NCBI GenBank assembly: GCA_003545435.1
Contig: DPYI01000027.1
Span: forward strand, 18,476-43,960
DNA length: 25,485 nucleotides
Direction: 5' to 3'
From: Patescibacteria group bacterium
GTDB lineage: Bacteria; Patescibacteriota; Microgenomatia; UBA10105; UBA927
Position numbers and translations under genes: made by a program. The notes beneath the pieces are model-generated. The model was not told the DNA's origin. It ran no database searches and saw only the letters and a program-made list of their open reading frames with translations. Shown piece by piece: positions 19,567-25,485 of the stretch; the stretch's first letter is position 1, and each line of letters starts with the position of its first letter.

Positions 19567-22534
19567 GCCGGAATTCGCAGAAATCACAGTGCTTGCCCGG
19601 TGTCGGAGAAAAATTACTTGTGCGTATGTCTTCTGCTGTTTTTTGAATCTCCTGACGGACCTGCACGAGTTGCTCTTTGCTTCGTGATCCTGATATTTTC
19701 TCCTGACCTTCCAGAAAATAAAATGAAACAATGACATTCTCCGGCTTTTGATCATATAATCCTTTTTCACTTGCAGCCAGAGCATATACGGAAAGTTGAA
19801 CGTCATTTGCGGGATCCCGTTTTTTGGGAGCCGATCCGGTTTTGTAATCAATAATCTCAAGCTTGCCCTCTGGGGTTTTATCAACCCGGTCAATTTTTCC
19901 GCCAAGAGTTAACGAAGAACTCATTTTAATTTTAAACGGTTGTTCAAGAGCAATAACGTTTGTTTTTGGATCAAATCCTTTATCATAAAATTCCTCTAAA
20001 AGCTCAATGCCATGTTTTTTCATTTTTTCTTCATACCCTTTATCTTTGTATCCGACGGATCGCCAATGATGTTCAAAGAGTTTGAGGAGCAAATCTTTCT
20101 TTGGCACAACCTTTCGTTTTACTTGATCATAAAACGCATAGAGGGTTTTATGAATGGTATCCCCAAACGAAAGCGCTGCTGAGGGAGGGACGGGAATCCT
20201 CAGAACATAACGGTATTTATACTGCAGAGGGCATTTCTGAAATGTTTCCGCCCGCGAATAGGAAAGGTAATTCACGGGTTGTTTGATATGCAGAACTTCT
20301 TCTTCTTTCTGCTTTGTCCAATCAAGAAGCAACAGTTGCTTTTCTTTTTCTTCCGGCTTTTGAAGTAGTGACTCAACGCTATCCTGCCCCATCGTCTCAA
20401 CCACAAACGGGGAAATTTTTTTCTCCCGTTTTCCCTCTCCGTAATATTTGGCTGCAGTGAAAAAAAGAACATCGCAGGCCCGCGTCATCCCGACATAAAA
20501 GAGCCGGCGCTCTTCTTCGGTATGATAGTCGCCTTGCGGTAGAATCTCTTTAATCAATTCATCCGGTATGGGTATCTGTTCGTGTTTTTCCGTTGTCGGA
20601 AACCTCGCGCTCACGAGATTGACCAGAAATACAACCGGAAATTCCAGACCTTTAGAGGAATGCACTGTTAGAATGTTTACCGCGTCATAGGTATTCCAAT
20701 CCATGTTTGAGGCAAGCGGCGATTCCCCTATGTCCATGGACAAATCCAGCCAGTCAACAACGGAAAAAACACTCGCGTCGTCATGATCCGTTTCATAGGT
20801 TTTGAGCTTATCGAAAAATTTCGCAATATTTTCTGCAACCCGTTCCTCTTTTTGTGTTTTGTAGGAGGTAAATGTCTGTAGAAGTCCTGATTCTTCGAGA
20901 AAATAATAGAGAATCTGCCCCGCTGTTTCTTTTTTGATGAAAGACAGATGTTTAAGAATGAGAGTGATCAATGAAGCAATCTTTTTTCCTCCATCAGCGG
21001 TTATGTGGACGGTATTATTGGTCGGATTGGTTAAATTGGTCGGATTGGTCTGATTATTTTGTACTAACTCGCAAACTTCAAACAGCGACATCCCCTGCCC
21101 TCTGGCATATGAGATTAGACTCGCAATATCCCGCGCAGGAATTTGAAAATGATCCATGGACAAAACGCGGAACAGTGAAACAGTGTCGTTTATGTCATAG
21201 AGAACTTTGAGATAACAAATAAGGTCTTTTACTTCCGGCTGCCTGAACAGCTGTCCCGGACCTAAAAATTGGTATGGAATTCCGCTTCGGGCTAGTGCCC
21301 GGACAAACGGTTCGGCGTGATTATTTGCCCGCACCAGTATCGCAAAATCTTTCCACTCATATAATTTTTTCCTATCATTCTGAATTCTAGATTTTAAATT
21401 CTGAATTTCTTTTACCACCTCTTCCGCCTCATTCTCCACCCTGTCAGCGTACAACAGTTTTATCGATGTTCCGTTTATTCTCCGGATACATTCAAGTTTT
21501 TTGTCAATCTTCTCAACCGCCTCAAGCCGGTCTGGGTTGTTATTTTGAATAAGTTGATACGATCGGTCAAGGATTTCTTTCGTGGAGCGGTAATTTTTCG
21601 TAAGTACGACAATTTTTGCCTTCGGAAAATGCTTCCGGAATTGTATAATGTTGGAAATCGCCGCTCCCCTCCACCGGTATATCGCCTGATCATCATCTCC
21701 TACTACCGTGATGTTCTGTGTGGTTCCTGCCAAAAGCATTGCTAACTCATTTTGGCTAAAATTCGTATCCTGAAATTCATCAATAAGAAGATACCTAAAC
21801 TGCTCCTGATAATTTTTCAGAATATTTTTCCGCGTCCTGAATAATTTGAGCGTGTACGTAATCAAATCTCCATAATCCATTACTCCGTGTTTTGTCTTCA
21901 ACTCCTCATATGTCCTATATGCATTTGCTAATTCTTTATATTTATCAAGGTCTTCCTTTTCTTCGTCCTTTATTTGAGTTTTGGATTTTGGGATTTGTTT
22001 GAGCTTTGGATTTTGGGATTTGGATTTTACCCACTCCATATATTGATTTGGTGACACGTCCTCATCTTTCAGTCTTGAAAAATGCTGTATCATTCCGCTG
22101 ATGAATTTCGTCGGATTCCCTAAAGGACGGAAATAGGAAAGATCAAATGCAAAAAGGTTTGTACGGAAAAATTGGATCGTGACTGCCTCCGTCATGAGTT
22201 TAAAATTCGGATCCAGTCCGATTGCCAGTCCCTCATTCCGGAGGATCCGGTCGCAAAATGAGTGGAATGTGGAAATCCACATTTGGATGACGCCGTAAGG
22301 AAGAGCTAAATCTACGCGTTCTTCCATTTCACGGCTGGCTTTTTCAGTAAACGTGAGAGCTAAAATTTCTTGCGGTTTCGCTTGGCCTGAAGAAATAAGG
22401 TATTTAATCCGTTCGGTAATAACCGTCGTTTTCCCGGTTCCTGCTCCGGCAATAATAAGTAAGGGGCCCTCCCCAAACTCCACCGCCTTTTTCTGTTCTT
22501 TATTTAATATTCGATCTTGAATCAATATTTTCAT
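19544..22534 (-). CDS. UvrD-like helicase fused to a PD-(D/E)XK iron-sulfur nuclease
   Basis: 996 aa from ATG 22534 (MKILIQDRILNKEQKKAV); an upstream GTG/TTG extension has no support. The helicase half has GAGTGKT (30-36), TFHSFCDRIL, LIDEFQDTN, VVGDDDQAIYRWRGA, LTKNYRST, TVHSSKGLEFPVVFLVNL and YVGMTRA. The C-terminal about 230 aa form a RecB/AddB-type nuclease: Cys768 (KCPLQYKYR), His795 (FGDTIHKTL), Asp882 (GKIDRVD), Asp896-Tyr-Lys898 (EIIDYKTG) and Cys983/986/992 (CDFCEFRLIC), a 4Fe-4S pattern. It probably resects double-strand breaks. Three low-complexity inserts (SQNPKLKQIPKSKTQIK, IQNLKSRIQND, TNPTNLTNPTN) derive from simple repeats. TATAAT at 22544-22549 gives a 3-nt leader. Confidence 0.9.
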   Translation of the reverse strand: MKILIQDRILNKEQKKAVEFGEGPLLIIAGAGTGKTTVITERIKYLISSGQAKPQEILALTFTEKASREMEERVDLALPYGVIQMWISTFHSFCDRILRNEGLAIGLDPNFKLMTEAVTIQFFRTNLFAFDLSYFRPLGNPTKFISGMIQHFSRLKDEDVSPNQYMEWVKSKSQNPKLKQIPKSKTQIKDEEKEDLDKYKELANAYRTYEELKTKHGVMDYGDLITYTLKLFRTRKNILKNYQEQFRYLLIDEFQDTNFSQNELAMLLAGTTQNITVVGDDDQAIYRWRGAAISNIIQFRKHFPKAKIVVLTKNYRSTKEILDRSYQLIQNNNPDRLEAVEKIDKKLECIRRINGTSIKLLYADRVENEAEEVVKEIQNLKSRIQNDRKKLYEWKDFAILVRANNHAEPFVRALARSGIPYQFLGPGQLFRQPEVKDLICYLKVLYDINDTVSLFRVLSMDHFQIPARDIASLISYARGQGMSLFEVCELVQNNQTNPTNLTNPTNNTVHITADGGKKIASLITLILKHLSFIKKETAGQILYYFLEESGLLQTFTSYKTQKEERVAENIAKFFDKLKTYETDHDDASVFSVVDWLDLSMDIGESPLASNMDWNTYDAVNILTVHSSKGLEFPVVFLVNLVSARFPTTEKHEQIPIPDELIKEILPQGDYHTEEERRLFYVGMTRACDVLFFTAAKYYGEGKREKKISPFVVETMGQDSVESLLQKPEEKEKQLLLLDWTKQKEEEVLHIKQPVNYLSYSRAETFQKCPLQYKYRYVLRIPVPPSAALSFGDTIHKTLYAFYDQVKRKVVPKKDLLLKLFEHHWRSVGYKDKGYEEKMKKHGIELLEEFYDKGFDPKTNVIALEQPFKIKMSSSLTLGGKIDRVDKTPEGKLEIIDYKTGSAPKKRDPANDVQLSVYALAASEKGLYDQKPENVIVSFYFLEGQEKISGSRSKEQLVQVRQEIQKTAEDIRTSNFSPTPGKHCDFCEFRLICEAWK
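21017..21049 (-). repeat. Tandem repeat inside the helicase-nuclease gene (TNPTNL)
   Basis: The 15-bp ATTGGTCGGATTGGT occurs twice (21017-21031, 21035-21049), period 18 bp, translated on the minus strand as TNPTNLTNPTN. Confidence 0.8.
21973..22021 (-). repeat. Tandem repeat inside the helicase-nuclease gene (Lys/Gln-rich insert)
   Basis: Two 24-bp copies (21973-21996 and 21998-22021) differ at one base, period 25 bp. They are translated in different frames as part of SQNPKLKQIPKSKTQIK, so one was duplicated without regard to reading frame but the frame stayed open. Confidence 0.75.
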
Positions 22535-22543
22535 CGTACAGGC

Positions 22544-22549
22544 ATTATA
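22544..22549 (-). promoter_or_regulatory. -10 box of the helicase-nuclease gene
   Basis: Perfect TATAAT on the minus strand, predicted start about 22537, 3 nt before ATG 22534. The -35 is weak. Confidence 0.5.
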
Positions 22550-22587
22550 ACGTGCAGACAAAAATATTTCGACAATTCATGACAAAT

Positions 22588-22596
22588 TGGTATAAT
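22588..22596 (+). promoter_or_regulatory. Extended -10 promoter of the hydrolase gene
   Basis: TGG followed by perfect TATAAT (22591-22596). Predicted start 22603, one base before ATG 22604. It is divergent from the helicase-nuclease promoter about 45 bp away. Confidence 0.6.
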
Positions 22597-22603
22597 AGGA
22601 TGC

Positions 22604-23500
22604 ATGAAACAGGCAGGAGATATCAAAATATCCCTTCATAAAATATATTCAACTGACGGAATAGAACTAGATAGTATTTTATTTGAACCTCGAAAGAAAA
22701 CAAAAAAAATAATTATCCATGTTCACGGAAAAGAAGGTCATTTTATCCAAAATCATTTCGTTGTAATAATGGGAAATAGCTATCCCCTTTCGGGATATGC
22801 GTTTTTAACATTTAACAACCGCGGCCATGATTACATGGCAGATCTTATTAAAAAAACTTCAACAGGATATATCTGGCAACAAGGCGGATCCATGTTTGAT
22901 ATTCTTGAACATGCTCTGTTCGATATTCAAGGAGTCATCGATTATATTCAAGCACTAGGCTATACCGATATTACCCTCCAAGGCCATAGTTTAGGGCCAC
23001 ACAAAATTTGCTACTATATCGTAAACACCCCAAATCACTCTGTTTTAAGACTTATCCTTTTTACGACAGCCGATGTCAGATATCAATTCGATTCGAGTGT
23101 TCCGGATTGGCAAAAGTATTCTCTTATTGCAAAACGGATGATTGACGAGGGAAAAGGTCAAGATCTCATGCCTATACGTCTATGGAGTAATTGTCCTATC
23201 TCTGCATCATCATTTTGGAATTATACAAATCCAGATACGAATTGTTTTGTATTTAACGGCACACATCCTGAAAAGGAATATAAGAATTTCAATAAGATTA
23301 CATTGCCTATCCTCGTGGTGAATCCGGAACACGATGTCGCAACCGGTATTCGTCAAGAAAAAGCTCTTCAACTCATTAAAGAGCGATCAATCTCAAAACA
23401 TATCGAAACTCACATGATCAAAGACGCTGTCCATAACTTCCTCGGAAAAGAAAATGAATTGGTTGCCCTTATTACAACGTGGTTGAAAAAATCTCAATGA
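22604..23500 (+). CDS. Alpha/beta hydrolase, esterase-like
   Basis: 298 aa, full-length alpha/beta hydrolase. IIIHVHGKEG is the oxyanion region, GHSLG (127-131) the nucleophile elbow with Ser129, Asp244 (VVNPEHDVATG) and His277 (KDAVHNFLG) complete a plausible triad. FNNRGHDY after strand 3 and the absence of a signal peptide suggest a cytoplasmic serine hydrolase similar to uncharacterised DUF1749-like proteins. The substrate is unknown. A tiny membrane-protein gene follows with a 4-bp ATGA overlap, so the two are co-expressed. Confidence 0.8.
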   Translation: MKQAGDIKISLHKIYSTDGIELDSILFEPRKKTKKIIIHVHGKEGHFIQNHFVVIMGNSYPLSGYAFLTFNNRGHDYMADLIKKTSTGYIWQQGGSMFDILEHALFDIQGVIDYIQALGYTDITLQGHSLGPHKICYYIVNTPNHSVLRLILFTTADVRYQFDSSVPDWQKYSLIAKRMIDEGKGQDLMPIRLWSNCPISASSFWNYTNPDTNCFVFNGTHPEKEYKNFNKITLPILVVNPEHDVATGIRQEKALQLIKERSISKHIETHMIKDAVHNFLGKENELVALITTWLKKSQ

Positions 23501-23643
23501 CAAAACAAGATGGAATAATTGTCGGTATTGGGGGACTTCTATTCATCCTTGTTGCGCTTTTTACGCCGATCGGAGCACTGTTTCTTGTAGTTGTTGGAAT
23601 TATCGCATTTATTACCTACAAACTCGCCCATCCGAAATCATAA
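23497..23643 (+). CDS. Tiny two-helix membrane protein
   Basis: 48 aa: MTKQDGIIVGIGGLLFILVA, then LFTPIGALFLVVVGIIAFITYKLAHPKS. Nearly all of it is hydrophobic, with a TPIG turn between two probable membrane helices. The start overlaps the hydrolase stop (ATGA), which supports it being a real translationally coupled gene. No family is recognised. Confidence 0.6.
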   Translation: MTKQDGIIVGIGGLLFILVALFTPIGALFLVVVGIIAFITYKLAHPKS

Positions 23644-23670
23644 TTTCCATTCCGAAGTCATAATTTCCAT
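23631..23670 (+). repeat. 20-bp tandem duplication at the end of the tiny gene
   Basis: TCCGAAATCATAATTTCCAT (23631-23650) is followed directly by a copy with one change (23651-23670). The first copy contains the stop codon of the tiny membrane protein. Confidence 0.85.
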
Positions 23671-23725
23671 AATCGTGCTATTAATATTCACTAAATGCTC
23701 TCTGGTAATATTTTCATCTTGATCA

Positions 23726-23757
23726 TTTGCTACTATGATTCGAATCATGGTAGCAAA
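23726..23757. promoter_or_regulatory. Palindrome downstream of the TrpR-like gene
   Basis: 32-bp palindrome with one mismatched pair: TTTGCTACTATGATTC and its near-inverse. Its core is the same as the perfect palindrome at 24263-24288, on the other side of the TrpR-like gene. Confidence 0.7.
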
Positions 23758-23794
23758 TACCAATAAATTTATTACATAACATATAAACCATAGA

Positions 23795-24238
23795 TTAAAA
23801 TGAGCTCTGACTTTTCACCTTTTCTATCCAACGTTTTTTTCTCCATTCACCAAGATTCCGGTTATATGGGATAAATATTTCAGCTAAGATATCATCGATT
23901 TTATTCAGAAATGATACAAACTTTTCCTGCTTTAGTAACACTGATAAAACCATAACATATCCTCCATTGCCGCTTTCTAGCATTCGTCCTACACGATTTA
24001 CCGTTCCGTAGCTTACGTGCAAAAGTTGTGCTATTGATCTATATTGGTATTGTTTCATAAGAAGCAAAGCTATAGACAGTCGCTTGGCTAACATTATTTT
24101 TTCAGTTGGAGAAAGCAAATCGTTTATGAGTTTTGATACGTGATTTCTGTTTTGAACCATACTGATACTATCCAGAAATACTTCATACATCCGTTCTTCA
24201 ATTTCTTTTCGTAATCGGTATTTTGATATCTGAGCCAT
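23795..24238 (-). CDS. TrpR/YerC-like DNA-binding regulator
   Basis: 147 aa. Residues about 40-95 match the Trp repressor superfamily as seen in YerC/YecD proteins: LINDLLSPTEKIMLAKRLSIALLLMK, then the helix-turn-helix YRSIAQLLHVSYGTVNRVGRML. The tail (about 105-147) is extended relative to YerC (about 100 aa), with an amphipathic helix and a basic end. AGAGG lies 8-9 nt before the ATG, so unlike many neighbours this gene has a leader. Near-identical 26-bp palindromes stand 25 bp upstream and about 40 bp downstream, the likely operators. No effector can be inferred. Confidence 0.8.
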   Translation of the reverse strand: MAQISKYRLRKEIEERMYEVFLDSISMVQNRNHVSKLINDLLSPTEKIMLAKRLSIALLLMKQYQYRSIAQLLHVSYGTVNRVGRMLESGNGGYVMVLSVLLKQEKFVSFLNKIDDILAEIFIPYNRNLGEWRKKRWIEKVKSQSSF

Positions 24239-24262
24239 GATTTTTACCTCTCTCTATTCTAT

Positions 24263-24288
24263 GCTACCATGATTCGAATCATGGTAGC
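24263..24288. promoter_or_regulatory. Perfect 26-bp palindrome upstream of the TrpR-like gene
   Basis: GCTACCATGATTC followed by its exact inverse. Its position just upstream of the gene start suggests an autoregulatory operator. Confidence 0.75.
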
Positions 24289-24377
24289 AACTATCATTTC
24301 TCCATTCTCCGTTCTCTATAAAAGAATACATAAGGTTTAGATCTTAATGTCGATTAAAGGAATGGCCCATTCGAAAT

Positions 24378-25391
24378 TTATTCTTCTTTCGCAGTCCCCA
24401 AAGCTCTCGTTGAGGAGAGTTTTTGTCCGAGCTGGGCAAAACCGGAGGACACGGTGTTCATGGAATTATATGCGTTGGTCACGTGTTTGCCTAATACGCC
24501 TAAACTTTCATCAATTTTTCCGTAATCTTTTTGAATAGCGCGCAGAAGTCTAAACACTTCCTGCGATTTCTGTTCCAGCTCTTTTCCCTGGAATGAAAGA
24601 AGGAGTACCTGAAGGTGCGCATATAATGTATTGGGAGATACGGGATACACACGGGATTTCCGGGCAATTTCCATCACTTCAGTCATGTTTACAATTTCGT
24701 AATAGACTGATTCAGAAGGAATATACATGAGAGCAAAATCCATGGTTCCCTCTTCAGGGAGAATATATTTTTTGGAAATATCGCTGATGTGTTTTTTCAG
24801 ATCCGCGATAAAATCTTTTTTTGCCTGCTGTCTCTCACTCTCTGTTTCTCCTTTATGCATTTTGCTAAAATTCTCCATAGGGAATTTAGAATCAATGCAT
24901 AGAAGCCCCGCGTCAGTTTTTAATACAGCATCAACTTTCAGTCCTGACCGGAACTGGTATTGAAGATGAAAAGAATTTTTCGGAAATGTCTGCCCTATCA
25001 TATCCGACAGAACCTGTTCCCCGATATTGCCACGCAGTTTTGGCGACTGGAGAAATTCCTGCAAACTGCGGATTCCTTTCCCGACCTCCGACATCTCTCC
25101 TAAATTTCTCTTCAAATCCCCGATGACACGGGCTGCAGTATCCAGCCTGTCATTGAGCTGTTTACTGTTTTCCTGAAGCGCTTTTGTCATGTCTGAAGTC
25201 GTCCCGCGCATCGTGTCGTGGAGTGTTTTATTGGTTGCGTCAATGGTCACCTGCATAGACTTAAGCCACTGGAGAAGCGCTTTGTTCTCATCGGTTTTGG
25301 TGATCTTGGATAGTTCAGATTTAACAATGTAAATAAGGAGAGAGAAACCAATAATAATGCTTGCCAATGTCAGAAGCGTTTGAGGATCCAT
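24378..25391 (-). CDS. rmuC: RmuC family DNA recombination protein
   Basis: 337 aa. RmuC proteins are membrane-tethered, with a predicted PD-(D/E)XK-like core, and limit recombination at inverted repeats in E. coli. There is an N-terminal membrane helix (about 5-24), a coiled coil (about 25-105), then the RmuC core: SPKLRGNIGEQVLSDMI, FRSGLKVDAVLKT, LLCIDSKFPMENF (the Asp-x-Lys of the putative active site) and MYIPSESVYYEI. It is somewhat shorter than E. coli RmuC. The promoter gives a 3-nt leader. The 36-bp palindrome lies just upstream. Confidence 0.9.
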   Translation of the reverse strand: MDPQTLLTLASIIIGFSLLIYIVKSELSKITKTDENKALLQWLKSMQVTIDATNKTLHDTMRGTTSDMTKALQENSKQLNDRLDTAARVIGDLKRNLGEMSEVGKGIRSLQEFLQSPKLRGNIGEQVLSDMIGQTFPKNSFHLQYQFRSGLKVDAVLKTDAGLLCIDSKFPMENFSKMHKGETESERQQAKKDFIADLKKHISDISKKYILPEEGTMDFALMYIPSESVYYEIVNMTEVMEIARKSRVYPVSPNTLYAHLQVLLLSFQGKELEQKSQEVFRLLRAIQKDYGKIDESLGVLGKHVTNAYNSMNTVSSGFAQLGQKLSSTRALGTAKEE

Positions 25392-25400
25392 GGTTGCACC

Positions 25401-25428
25401 ATTGTAGCAAGTATATATTTTTTCTCAA
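25401..25428 (-). promoter_or_regulatory. rmuC promoter
   Basis: Minus strand: TTGAGA (25423-25428), 16-bp spacer, TACAAT (25401-25406), with an extended TGC before the -10. Predicted start about 25394, 3 nt before the ATG. The -35 box runs into the 36-bp palindrome. Confidence 0.6.
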
Positions 25429-25462
25429 GGCCTCCCCCTGCAGTACTGCAGGGGGAGGCCTT
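25427..25462. repeat. Perfect 36-bp palindrome upstream of rmuC
   Basis: AAGGCCTCCCCCTGCAGT followed by its exact inverse, with no loop. There is no T-run on the side expected for a terminator of an incoming gene. It may be a REP-like element, an operator or a bidirectional stop between divergent genes. Confidence 0.8.
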
Positions 25463-25468
25463 ATGAAA

Positions 25469-25485
25469 TATAATAAACGTATGCA
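25469..25485 (+). promoter_or_regulatory. Possible leaderless start of a gene running off the window
   Basis: TATAAT (25469-25474) has a predicted +1 at 25481, where an ATG begins; only five bases of the ORF are visible. The -35 is poor. Confidence 0.3.

Noticed and set aside
1..25485. Recoding of TGA (as in Gracilibacteria) and tRNA genes
   Set aside because: TGA is the natural stop of several full-length genes, including hrcA and the hydrolase, and TGA codons do not interrupt conserved domains. No tRNA cloverleaf was recognised by eye.

Overview
The window looks like a piece of a small, host-dependent bacterial genome of the Candidate Phyla Radiation, most likely Microgenomates (OP11). This is an inference from gene content: shortened versions of universal proteins (HrcA, TpiA, PcrA-type helicase), a PilN/PilO pair followed by an Ig/FN3 surface protein, MurJ, two FemA/FemB-like peptidoglycan ligases, an LCP protein, RmuC, and proline/threonine-rich surface proteins with a C-terminal membrane anchor. 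TGA acts as a stop throughout, so the genetic code looks standard (code 11). Many genes start at, or within a few bases of, the predicted transcription start, which suggests much leaderless translation.

Layout. 1-841: hrcA, divergent from the next gene, with a CIRCE operator lying on its own promoter. 840-3294: a surface pair, a cohesin-like/Ig-like anchored protein overlapping a membrane-anchored clan GH-A glycoside hydrolase. 3311-8377: an AT-rich accessory stretch with a frameshifted winged-helix-like gene, a HicB/HicA toxin-antitoxin pair, a pRiA4b ORF-3-like protein, a deoxyribosyltransferase-like/ribbon-helix-helix fusion, two unknown genes and a DUF3800 protein. Most of it (from about 4271) lies between direct repeats of the 3' end of murJ. 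8378-10030: murJ. 10236-10478: rpsT behind a 139-bp palindromic repeat. 10575-13295: a pilN-pilO-small membrane protein-FN3/Ig operon. 13284-14979: tpiA and an LCP gene, convergent with that operon. 14981-15263: two more palindromic repeats. 15285-17165: a PcrA/UvrD-type helicase. 17289-19566: a small membrane protein and two FemAB-like ligases carrying simple and palindromic repeats inside or next to their coding sequence. 19544-22534: a UvrD-like helicase fused to an AddB/RecB-type iron-sulfur nuclease. 22604-23643: an alpha/beta hydrolase and a tiny membrane protein. 23795-24238: a TrpR/YerC-like regulator flanked by two copies of a 26-bp palindrome. 24378-25391: rmuC.

Most of the core genes concern the cell envelope (MurJ lipid II flipping, FemAB cross-bridges, LCP glycopolymer attachment, anchored adhesins, type IV pilus assembly) and DNA repair or recombination (two UvrD-family helicases, RmuC). 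The most unusual feature is the density of repeats: 139-140-bp inverted-repeat elements whose ends abut start codons, palindromes read in frame as protein (femAB2, pcrA), heptamer arrays in the femAB genes, and the duplicated murJ 3' end around the accessory genes. No transposase, integrase, CRISPR array, tRNA or rRNA was seen.
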